Source: Alloprevotella tannerae (GTDB lineage Bacteria; Bacteroidota; Bacteroidia; Bacteroidales; Bacteroidaceae). Taken from it: 6,326 nucleotides of DNA. Location: the NCBI GenBank assembly GCA_015259125.1, contig JABZGR010000054.1, forward strand, positions 1 through 6,326. Reading direction: 5' to 3'. Position numbers and translations under genes: made by a program. The notes under the pieces are model-generated. The model ran no database searches. It saw nothing but the letters and a program-made list of their open reading frames with translations, and was not told the DNA's origin. Of the stretch, positions 1 through 5,682 are shown piece after piece (position 1 is the stretch's first letter; each line of letters begins with the position of its first letter).

Positions 1-1184
1 TCTTCTGCTTCGTTGCCTGATTTTGTTTTTGCTAGCTCAACTAAAGCAACTCCCCAATTGTGATATGCTTCAGAACTGTCAGGTTTTAATTCCGTTGCGG
101 CCTTATACTCTTCTATAGCTTCTAAGTACTCTTTAGCTATATGATGCTTTAGTCCTGTGAGGAAACGGTTGTTGGCCTCTCTTTCTAAGAAGAGTGCTAT
201 CCTTTTATTTTTATTTTTATCTTTATCTTTATCGAGTTCTTTATCTGTATCGAGTTTTTTTGCGAGTTCTTTATCTTTATCAAGTTCTTTTTCAAGAGCT
301 TCTTTCTCTTTTTCAGATGCTATAAGCTGTTCTAAAAGAAGCTTATTTTTATAATTTTTCTTTTCTTCTGCTTCCTTCTTAATATTTACAAGTTGATCAA
401 TGGTTTCTGGAATTTCCGCATAATCATTGATTTTGATCGGCGTTAGGAAGTTAGTAGGAATATTTAATGGATCAGTAGTGATGATATAGTGTTCTTGGTT
501 GTAGAATCTTCGTATGTCTTTAATCTCTTCAAAGAAGTTGATTATTTGATGCTCGTCCATTCCTGTTCCAATAAAGAGGAAAGTTTTACTGAAGATGAGG
601 AATTTGAAAACCAGCAATGCAAGTGCGGCATCTTGCCCTTTGCTATTATAAAGTTTTCTATAGTCGGATGGAAATAAGACCATAGAGTTTATATCCTCTA
701 TGCAACCATGTAGTTTGAAAAGGAAGACGGGGTCTGCCAGCAATTTGCTTAATTTTTTATTTTGACCCTTATATGCTTTTTCTTTATCTAGCTTCTCAAT
801 AGCCTTCTCAAAAGCTAAATCATAGTTGGTGGTAATAATTTTTGTAGATAAACTGTATAGTTTTTCCTGAAGAGAAAAATCGTTTTCCTCTCCTAATGTA
901 AAATAGCGTTTGACAAAGTGTCCTATTACTCTTTTATCTATTTTATTGTTCTCTAATCTCTGAAGCGCTTTTATCGGCCCTAACTCTTCGCAAGATTGTT
1001 GCTCTTTAGCTGTGATATGCTTCATATCCTTCAGATAAGAAAGCATAGATGAAACCATTTCTTTCCATCCTCCAAGGGTTTTGCCCTCCGTATTCTTTAA
1101 GTCCCAAGATAGGCCGGCGCCGATGAACAGTACCAACTCATCTTTTTCGATGGCTTCTTTTAGTCCGTGAGGTATATTTTCCAT
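1..1184 (-). CDS. SIR2-family protein with coiled coil and TPR region (N-terminal part, runs off left edge)
   Basis: The frame is open for 394 codons from ATG at 1184 to the window edge; the C-terminus is missing. Residues 17-26 read LVLFIGAGLS, the SIR2 Rossmann NAD-binding motif GAGxS. TTNYD (118-122) carries the conserved Asn (N120), KLHG (157-160) the expected catalytic His (H159), and FIGTGMDE (204-211) the late SIR2 motif. Residues about 265-335 are a Lys/Glu/Asp-rich predicted coiled coil. From about 350 a TPR-like helix pair appears (YLEAIEEYKAATELKPDSSE). SIR2 domains of this class (SIR2_2-like) in bacteria are often NADases of anti-phage systems (ThsA, DSR1/DSR2, SIR2-APAZ), where they deplete NAD+ on infection; that role is inferred here. 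No signal peptide is seen, so it is probably cytoplasmic. An in-frame ATG at 1217 would add 11 residues; 1184 is preferred because it follows an A-rich stretch and puts the GAG motif at the usual distance. The gene is markedly more AT-rich than alaS, suggesting transfer. Confidence 0.92.
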   Translation of the reverse strand, partial: MENIPHGLKEAIEKDELVLFIGAGLSWDLKNTEGKTLGGWKEMVSSMLSYLKDMKHITAKEQQSCEELGPIKALQRLENNKIDKRVIGHFVKRYFTLGEENDFSLQEKLYSLSTKIITTNYDLAFEKAIEKLDKEKAYKGQNKKLSKLLADPVFLFKLHGCIEDINSMVLFPSDYRKLYNSKGQDAALALLVFKFLIFSKTFLFIGTGMDEHQIINFFEEIKDIRRFYNQEHYIITTDPLNIPTNFLTPIKINDYAEIPETIDQLVNIKKEAEEKKNYKNKLLLEQLIASEKEKEALEKELDKDKELAKKLDTDKELDKDKDKNKNKRIALFLEREANNRFLTGLKHHIAKEYLEAIEEYKAATELKPDSSEAYHNWGVALVELAKTKSGNEAE

Positions 1185-1283
1185 AGCGTTACATTTACAT
1201 GAAAGGACGATTGTCATAGTGAAAAACTTGTGGTGTAAGCTCCAAAGGATAAGGGGGCTTAGGCTAACAGATTTTCACAAGTA

Positions 1284-1314
1284 CAAAGGTATGAAAAAGG
1301 TTGTTGTCTGACAA
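1284..1314 (-). promoter_or_regulatory. Promoter of the SIR2-TPR gene
   Basis: On the minus strand TTGT (1314-1311) is followed after 19 nt by TACCTTTG (1291-1284). This matches the Bacteroidetes primary sigma consensus TTTG/TTG-N19-20-TAnnTTTG. Transcription should start near 1279, giving a leader of about 95 nt. The leader can form a small bulged hairpin (TAAGC/GCTTA, about 1237-1262). Confidence 0.7.
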
Positions 1315-1546
1315 TAGTTTTCTATGAGTTTTCAGATGGCGCTAGCTTTCTATTTTTTGAGGGCAGGCGGGCGTGAGATTTGGGTCGTATGATTTGCCTT
1401 TCATCTTATAGGACGAAGGGGAAAAAGTCTTGTGGGCGCTAAGCGCGAAAGGCAGAAAGGCGGTTTTGGATCCGCATATCCGTTGGTGTAGATGCCGGAG
1501 ATTTTTTATAGTGTGCTTATGTTTTTCTTTTTAGCCTGTGATAGCG
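1315..1546. other. Intergenic DNA without a recognised feature
   Basis: I see no reading frame with coding character, no tRNA or rRNA, and no convincing promoter here. The stretch lies between the promoter of the leftward SIR2 gene and a 22-bp repeat array. A sequence resembling a T9SS sorting tail lies downstream of the array, so this may be decayed DNA from a lost gene, but no homologous segment could be recognised by eye. Confidence 0.5.
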
Positions 1547-1634
1547 AAATTTCCAACCTAAGGGAATTAAATTTCCAACCTAAGGGAACAAAAATTCCAA
1601 CAAGTGGGGATTAAATTTCCAACCTTTGGGAAAA
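1547..1634. repeat. Four-copy tandem repeat, exact 22-bp period
   Basis: The unit is close to AAATTTCCAACCTAAGGGAA. The TTCC core starts at 1551, 1573, 1595 and 1617, exactly 22 bp apart each time. Copies 1 and 2 are nearly identical; copy 3 (TTCCAACAAGTGGGGA) and copy 4 (TTCCAACCTTTGGGAA) have diverged in the middle. Each unit is a weak palindrome (TTCC...GGGAA). The period is not a multiple of three, so the array is not coding. There are no unique spacers, so it is not CRISPR. It ends about 14 bp before the T9SS-tail fragment. Function unknown: protein-binding iterons or a dispersed intergenic repeat family are both possible. Confidence 0.9.
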
Positions 1635-1647
1635 ATCTTAATAGGCC

Positions 1648-1722
1648 ATGTGTTGGGATTTGTTGCCTTGTCTGCCGAAGGGTATATATATTGTCAATGG
1701 CAAGAAAGTGGTGAAGAAGTAA
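1648..1722 (+). pseudogene. Remnant of a T9SS cargo protein: C-terminal sorting-domain tail
   Basis: A 24-codon frame (ATG 1648, TAA 1720-1722) ends in PKGIYIVNGKKVVKK. This strongly resembles the last strand of T9SS type A C-terminal sorting domains, typically 'GxYIVxxxGKxxKxVxK' at the extreme C-terminus, which direct Bacteroidetes proteins through the outer membrane. The domain is normally 70-80 residues on a large exported protein; here only the end remains, with a TAG just before the ATG and the 22-bp repeats immediately upstream. A strong terminator follows about 38 bp later, as expected for the 3' end of a real gene. It is best read as the leftover 3' end of a deleted surface-protein gene. 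A chance resemblance cannot be excluded over so short a length. Confidence 0.55.
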
Positions 1723-1759
1723 AGTGTGGTTATTGATCAGCCACCATCGCGCCTAAACA

Positions 1760-1815
1760 AAGCCTTCCACCCTTCAAGAGCAGGGTGTGGAAGGCTTCTT
1801 ATATATCTTATTTTA
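1760..1815 (+). terminator. Intrinsic terminator downstream of the T9SS-tail fragment
   Basis: AAGCCTTCCACCCT (1760-1773) pairs with AGGGTGTGGAAGGCTT (1782-1797): a 10-bp outer stem, a two-base bulge (TG), then a 4-bp inner stem and an 8-nt loop. The T-rich tail CTTATATATCTTATTTT follows on the plus strand. No intact plus-strand gene now ends here, so it probably served the gene whose tail survives at 1648-1722. It also insulates alaS from upstream transcription. Confidence 0.8.
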
Positions 1816-1832
1816 CAAAAGGCGGCTCAATG

Positions 1833-1864
1833 TTTGTACTTCAAGCATATTTCTACTAATTTTG
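1833..1864 (+). promoter_or_regulatory. alaS promoter
   Basis: TTTGT (1833-1837) is followed by TAATTTTG (1857-1864); the spacer is 20 nt from TTTG, or 19 from TTGT. Both boxes match the Bacteroidetes primary sigma consensus. Start of transcription is expected near 1869-1870, leaving a leader of about 77 nt before the ATG at 1947. Confidence 0.75.
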
Positions 1865-1896
1865 CATAAGATAGACAGCACTTTAATATGCACCAT

Positions 1897-1912
1897 AAAA
1901 GGCTAACCTTTT
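1897..1912 (+). promoter_or_regulatory. Small hairpin in the alaS leader
   Basis: AAAAGG (1897-1902), loop CTAA, CCTTTT (1907-1912) form a 6-bp stem in the alaS 5' leader, about 35 nt before the start codon. It has no T-tract and is too weak to be a terminator. It could affect mRNA stability or translation, but nothing shows this. No T-box features are present. Confidence 0.3.
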
Positions 1913-1946
1913 GTAGGTGAGCCGAAGATAAAACAGACTACGGAAT

Positions 1947-4571
1947 ATGACAGCTAACGAGATACGCGAATCTTTCAAAAGATTCTTCGAGAGCAAAGGG
2001 CACTTGATCGTTCCCTCCGCTCCTATGGTGATCAAAGATGATCCCACACTGATGTTTACCAATGCCGGGATGAATCAGTTTAAAGACATTATCCTCGGCC
2101 ATCGCGAACCTAAAAGTCGCCGACAGACAGACTCGCAAAAGTGTCTGCGCGTTAGTGGCAAGCACAACGACCTCGAAGAGGTGGGCCGCGATACGTATCA
2201 TCATACGATGTTTGAAATGCTGGGCAACTGGAGTTTTGGCGACTACTTTAAGGAGGAAGCCATCGAGTTTGCTTATGAATACTTGGTCGGCGTCTTGAAA
2301 ATAGACCCTGCCAACCTCTATGTGACCGTCTTTGAAGGTTCACCCGATGAGGGACTTTCGAGAGACGATGAGGCGGCAGCCATCTGGGGCCGCCACTTCC
2401 CGGAAGACCATATCATCAACGGCAATAAGCACGACAACTTCTGGGAAATGGGTGAAACGGGCCCTTGTGGACCTTGCTCGGAAATCCATATAGACATACG
2501 CTCGGCCGAAGAAAAGGCGGCCGTAGCGGGACGAGAATTAGTCAATAAAGATAATCCGCAGGTGATTGAGATTTGGAATCTCGTCTTTATGCAATATAAC
2601 CGCAAAGCCGACGGCTCGCTGGACGCTCTGCCGCAGCGCGTGATTGATACGGGTATGGGCTTTGAGCGTCTCTGTATGGTGATGCAAGGAAAGCAGTCGA
2701 ATTATGATACAGACGTCTTCCGCCCTATTCTGAATAAGATCGCAGAACTCTCGGGCCGCCGCTATGGCGAGTCGACGGAGACGGACATCGCGATGCGCGT
2801 CATTGCCGACCATTTGCGCGCCATCTCGTTCAGCATTGCCGATGGGCAGTTGCCCTCTAATGCGAAAGCCGGCTACGTGATCCGCCGCATCTTGCGCCGT
2901 GCCGTGCGCTATGCATATACATTCTTAGATCAGAAGGAGGCTTTTATGTATCGGCTTGTGCCGACGCTCGTTGAAGAGATGGGCGAGGCTTATCCGGAAC
3001 TCGTCGCGCAGCGCGATTTGATTACGCGCGTGATGAAAGAAGAGGAGGATAGTTTCCTACGCACACTCGCCACGGGTATCTCGCTGCTTGAAGGCGTGAT
3101 GAAGGAAACGAAAGACGGCGGCAGCAGCATCGTAAAAGGCGAAAAGGCCTTTACGCTCTTCGATACTTACGGTTTCCCGCTCGATTTGACCGAACTGATC
3201 TGCGCCGAAAACGGTCTAACGGTTGACGAAGCAGGCTTTAACGTAGAAATGCAGCGACAGAAAGAGCGCGCACGCAGTGCCGCAAGCGTGGAAACGGGCG
3301 ATTGGGTCATCTTGAGCGAAGGCGAATCGCACTTTGTGGGCTGGGATACGCTCCGACAAGCGTGTCGCATCCTCCGCTATCGCAAAGTACAGCAGAAGAA
3401 ACAAACCTATTATGAGTTAGTCATCGACACAACACCGTTTTATGCAGAAATGGGTGGACAAGTCGGCGATAGCGGCGTATTGCGCAGTGCGAACGAAACA
3501 GTGGAAATCTTCGATACGAAGCAGGAAAATAACCTATCGATTCACCTAACAAAGCGCCTGCCGGAGAATCCTGCGGCAGAATTTATGGCAGAAGTAGACG
3601 AAGCGGCTCGCCGCTCGTGCGAGGCCAACCACTCGGCAACCCACTTGCTCGACCAAGCCCTGCGCGAAGTCTTGGGTGCGCACGTAGAGCAAAAAGGTTC
3701 ACTCGTGACACCTACTTATTTGCGCTTCGACCTTTCTCACTACCAAAAAGTGACGCCGGAAGAGTTACGCCAAGTAGAGCGCATCATTAACCGCCGCATA
3801 CGTGAAGATATTCCGCTGCAAGATCACCGCGATGTGCCTATAGAAGAGGCAAAGAAGATGGGCGCTATTGCGCTCTTTGGTGAAAAGTACGGCGACCGCG
3901 TGCGCGTAGTTCAATTTGACAAGAGCGTAGAGTTTTGCGGCGGTTGCCACGTCCGCAGTACGGGCCGCATCGGCTTGTTCCGCATCGTGAGCGAAAGCAG
4001 CGTTGCAGCGGGTATTCGCCGCATCGAAGCCGTAACGGCCGAAGCAGCTGAAGAAATGTGCTACCGGCAAAACGATGTACTCAACGATCTGCGCGCGCTC
4101 TTCAATAATGCGAAGGATATCTCCGTAGCTGTGCATAATGCCATCGAAGAAAATGACGAGTTGAAGAAAGAAGTAGAGAAGTTTATGCAGCTACGCGTAA
4201 AAGAACTCGGTAAAGAATTGATGAAGATAGCGGAGAGTCGCGGCGACATCAAACTCTTGAAATATGTAGTAAAAGATGAGTGGGCGCCCGATCTGATAAA
4301 GGATTTGGCCTTCCAAATGTCCGCACAATTACCAGAGAACTTGTTCTGCGTAATCGGTAGTCACCAAGGCGGAAAGCCCTTGCTGACAGTTATGATTAGC
4401 AAGCAATTGGTAGAAAGCAAGCAACTTAATGCGGGCCAATTGGTGCGCGAGGCAGCAAAATTGATGAAAGGCGGCGGCGGTGGAGCGCCTCATTTCGCCA
4501 CGGCCGGCGGTAAAGATCTTGGCGGATTGGCTGCGGCTGTAGATAAAGTGGTTGAGTTGGCCGGCATTTGA
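1947..4571 (+). CDS. alaS: Alanyl-tRNA synthetase
   Basis: This cytoplasmic class II synthetase charges tRNA-Ala with alanine using ATP and clears mis-charged Ser/Gly. The protein is 874 aa, the normal full length. The N-terminal catalytic domain shows MFTNAGMNQFKD, the TYHHTMFEMLGNWSFGDYFK block, MGETGPCGPCSEIH and WNLVFMQYNR, with class II motif 3 at DTGMGFER (234-241). A tRNA-recognition region follows (roughly 250-460). The editing domain carries both halves of its zinc site, HSATH (H562, H566) and CGGCH (C664, H668), nearly the same positions as in E. coli AlaRS. The C-terminal C-Ala domain ends with the glycine-rich KGGGGGAPHFATAGG segment (from about 841). All key residues are present. 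The ATG at 1947 gives the canonical MTANEIRESFKRFF start; there is no Shine-Dalgarno sequence, as usual in Bacteroidetes. It has its own promoter and terminator, so it is probably transcribed alone. Confidence 0.99.
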   Translation: MTANEIRESFKRFFESKGHLIVPSAPMVIKDDPTLMFTNAGMNQFKDIILGHREPKSRRQTDSQKCLRVSGKHNDLEEVGRDTYHHTMFEMLGNWSFGDYFKEEAIEFAYEYLVGVLKIDPANLYVTVFEGSPDEGLSRDDEAAAIWGRHFPEDHIINGNKHDNFWEMGETGPCGPCSEIHIDIRSAEEKAAVAGRELVNKDNPQVIEIWNLVFMQYNRKADGSLDALPQRVIDTGMGFERLCMVMQGKQSNYDTDVFRPILNKIAELSGRRYGESTETDIAMRVIADHLRAISFSIADGQLPSNAKAGYVIRRILRRAVRYAYTFLDQKEAFMYRLVPTLVEEMGEAYPELVAQRDLITRVMKEEEDSFLRTLATGISLLEGVMKETKDGGSSIVKGEKAFTLFDTYGFPLDLTELICAENGLTVDEAGFNVEMQRQKERARSAASVETGDWVILSEGESHFVGWDTLRQACRILRYRKVQQKKQTYYELVIDTTPFYAEMGGQVGDSGVLRSANETVEIFDTKQENNLSIHLTKRLPENPAAEFMAEVDEAARRSCEANHSATHLLDQALREVLGAHVEQKGSLVTPTYLRFDLSHYQKVTPEELRQVERIINRRIREDIPLQDHRDVPIEEAKKMGAIALFGEKYGDRVRVVQFDKSVEFCGGCHVRSTGRIGLFRIVSESSVAAGIRRIEAVTAEAAEEMCYRQNDVLNDLRALFNNAKDISVAVHNAIEENDELKKEVEKFMQLRVKELGKELMKIAESRGDIKLLKYVVKDEWAPDLIKDLAFQMSAQLPENLFCVIGSHQGGKPLLTVMISKQLVESKQLNAGQLVREAAKLMKGGGGGAPHFATAGGKDLGGLAAAVDKVVELAGI

Positions 4572-4628
4572 TACTGCGTACACATCTCTTTATATAATAG
4601 TCCGCGAAAAAACGGATTAGAAACCATT

Positions 4629-4677
4629 AACGACTTCGGCGTCCTTGTGAAAATGGACGCCGAAGTCGTTTAATAAA
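4629..4677 (+). terminator. alaS terminator
   Basis: A perfect 16-bp stem, AACGACTTCGGCGTCC (4629-4644) with its complement (4655-4670) around a 10-nt loop, lies 57 bp past the alaS stop. The tail (TTTAATAAAA) is only weakly T-rich, but the stem is very stable and nothing else in the area needs it. Confidence 0.85.
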
Positions 4678-4806
4678 AGGGCAGAAAAGGCGCTCACAGT
4701 GCATCTAAATCCGGGAAAACGGGGGGAAATAAGCAAAATCGAGGTCATTTCACTAAAAAATGCAAAATAATTGTACTGATTACAAGCAGCGAATTGAAAT
4801 AAGCGT

Positions 4807-4814
4807 TAACTTTG
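4807..4814 (+). promoter_or_regulatory. -7 box of the putative small RNA
   Basis: TAACTTTG is an exact TAnnTTTG match. Transcription should start near 4819-4820, exactly where the closing helix of the structured RNA begins. No good TTTG box lies 19-20 nt upstream (TTGT at 4771-4774 is too far), so the promoter is partial or needs an activator. Confidence 0.55.
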
Positions 4815-4818
4815 CAGC

Positions 4819-5007
4819 GTCTATAGAAGAGTTAAATAGTTTTTTCGCAAGAAAGAATACTGGTTATGATCAAATTAAATGGGACTCTGCGGCAGAGTAT
4901 TGTCGCCTCATCCTATAGACTTAATTATCCGATAGCGTTCGGGTAAGCATCTATTGTATTAGATCAGGCAGACTAAGCGGGGCGTGAGCTTCGCTTAGTT
5001 GCTTTTT
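4819..5007 (+). ncRNA. Putative structured small RNA of about 190 nt, family unknown
   Basis: No protein gene fits this stretch, but it folds compactly. A closing helix pairs GTCTATAG (4819-4826) with CTATAGAC (4913-4920). Inside it are a hairpin with a GCAA GNRA tetraloop (4839-4858, one internal G-U and one terminal G-U) and a perfect 6-bp hairpin with a CGG loop (4884-4898). After it come TTATCCGA/TCGGGTAA (4925-4946, one G-U) and ATCTA/TAGAT (4949-4964). A GUGA-capped terminator ends it. An exact -7 box places the start of transcription at the first helix. A free-standing regulatory or housekeeping RNA is the simplest reading; length and layout make a Bacteroidales 6S-like or 'Bacteroidales-1'-like RNA worth testing, but I do not recognise a diagnostic motif. 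It lacks the hallmark sequences of tmRNA, RNase P and SRP RNA. A 26-codon ATG frame (4866-4946) lies within it and is probably chance. Confidence 0.6.
4968..5007 (+). terminator. Intrinsic terminator of the putative small RNA
   Basis: ACTAAGCG (4972-4979) pairs with CGCTTAGT (4992-4999). Two G-U pairs and a GC/GC step continue the stem to a GUGA tetraloop (4984-4987), giving a 12-bp stem. GCA/TGC can extend it past a bulged G. TTTTT (5003-5007) follows. This is a textbook Rho-independent terminator with no protein gene in front of it, which supports an RNA gene upstream. Confidence 0.85.
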
Positions 5008-5205
5008 ATAAGGTTTCAAAGGCGTAAGGAGCGTCCTGTCTCTTAAATGAAGAGAGTGCTTAAAAATGGCATAATTCCCGCGCACTCTCACTCACAAAAA
5101 AACCTCACTTTGCCCACCAATAACCCCCATTCTACGCTCTCTACTATAAAAATGTCAATAGCTCGTCCAACTTTACGCAACTTTCGCCCAATTTACTCCG
5201 CCAAT
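5008..5205. other. Intergenic DNA, no supported gene
   Basis: A 65-codon plus-strand frame (5047-5244) exists, but it has no recognisable domain, is rich in Ser/Pro/Asn and Thr as random AT-rich DNA often is, and runs into the repeat element at 5206. The only structures are an 8-bp inverted repeat, GAGAGTGC (5052-5059) with GCACTCTC (5082-5089), and an overlapping TCTCTT/AAGAGA (5040-5056). Neither has a clear role. Confidence 0.5.
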
Positions 5206-5308
5206 AACCCCATCGGGGTTAGTCTCTTGGTAGGGCAGGGTTGACGCATTGCGTCAACCCTGCCTCGAAGCCTCGAAAAAAAATGACAACCCCATAGGGT
5301 TGGTCTTT
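5206..5308. repeat. REP-like intergenic element, copy A
   Basis: Two related units in the same orientation, AACCCCATCGGGGTTAGTCT (from 5206) and CAACCCCATAGGGTTGGTCT (from 5287), flank a perfect 31-bp palindrome (5234-5264). The palindrome has 15-bp arms beginning GGCAGGGTTGACGCA around a single T. Each flanking unit is itself a short hairpin (AACCC.../...GGGTT). A related, inverted copy lies at 6230-6326. Dispersed palindromic intergenic repeats of this kind resemble REP/BIME elements; the palindrome could also act as a bidirectional terminator. Confidence 0.75.
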
Positions 5309-5432
5309 CAAAAACACGCGAAAATGCATCAACAAAAAAACAAAATTATTCAAAAAACGGCGGTTTCATCGCATATTCGGCTATAAAAACGCCGAATAAA
5401 CCACCCCGCCACAACCCGCTGCGCACCTCGGC
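5309..5432. other. Spacer with one hairpin
   Basis: A perfect 8-bp stem, TATTCGGC (5374-5381) with GCCGAATA (5391-5398) around a 9-nt loop, is the only structure seen. On the minus strand a run of six T's occurs about 17 nt further (5352-5357), too distant for a standard terminator. No coding potential is evident. Confidence 0.4.
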
Positions 5433-5544
5433 CAAACTTTCACCTATGATCGGAAAAATTCTCCTATAAGACAATTTTAATTTGCCTATAAGAAACTTCA
5501 AACTTTCACCTAAGAAACTTTTTCCGATCATAGGTGAAAGTTTG
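5433..5544. repeat. Perfect 26-bp inverted repeat around a 60-bp centre
   Basis: The arms at 5433-5458 and 5519-5544 are exact reverse complements; the left arm begins CAAACTTTCACCTATGATCG. The centre (5459-5518) holds two CCTATAAGA copies (5463, 5485) and a further CAAACTTTCACCTA copy at 5499-5512, so the unit CCTA recurs at 5443, 5463, 5485 and 5509 (steps of 20, 22 and 24). No ORF or TAnnTTTG box is inside. It could form a long hairpin or cruciform, act as an invertible segment, or be a decayed repeat array. Confidence 0.9.
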
Positions 5545-5597
5545 AATAATCTCTATCCCTGCACCACCGAAAAACGGCCAATTTTCGACAAAATACG

Positions 5598-5630
5598 AAA
5601 AAACCGCGCTTTCTTCAGTTGAAAACGCGG
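5598..5630 (-). terminator. Terminator of the HU-like gene
   Basis: Read on the minus strand, CCGCG (5630-5626) pairs with CGCGG (5608-5604). The stem continues past an A/C mismatch with TTTC/GAAA-type pairs to a 7-nt loop and is followed at once by six T's (5603-5598). It lies about 50 bp after the HU-like stop codon. Confidence 0.85.
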
Positions 5631-5682
5631 CCTTTGCTAAATGTAATTTTTTGCCGGCACTAAGCTGTGCCTTAATCCTCAA

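Noticed and set aside
157..677. Plus-strand frames (157-354, 489-677) opposite the SIR2 gene
   Set aside because: They are low-complexity Ser/Leu-rich or featureless translations of the antisense of a well-supported coding region.
1547..1634. CRISPR array
   Set aside because: Repeats abut with a 22-bp period and leave no unique spacers; no cas genes are nearby.
1815..1923. ACAAAAGG...GGCTCA and CCTTTTGT...TGAGCC as a long-range stem before alaS
   Set aside because: The blocks occur in the wrong order for a continuous helix, and half lies upstream of the predicted transcription start.
1869..1946. T-box or amino-acid riboswitch in the alaS leader
   Set aside because: The leader is about 77 nt with only a 6-bp hairpin; no T-box sequence, specifier loop or antiterminator is seen.
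3765..4136. 123-codon minus-strand frame inside alaS
   Set aside because: It is antisense to the conserved editing domain, and its translation shows no domain.
4819..5007. tmRNA, RNase P RNA or SRP RNA
   Set aside because: No tRNA-like ends or tag frame, no GAGGAAAGUCC-type core, and no GNAR-loop SRP hairpin with its conserved bases.
5034..5056. CTGTCTCTTA as an IS50/Tn5-like transposon end
   Set aside because: Only ten bases match and the sequence then diverges; there is no matching second end or transposase in the window.
5047..5244. 65-codon protein gene
   Set aside because: No domain, coding bias or homologue recognised, and its end lies in the palindromic repeat element.
5346..5531. 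61-codon minus-strand frame
   Set aside because: It reads through the 26-bp inverted repeat and its direct repeats, so its sequence is explained by repeats, not coding.
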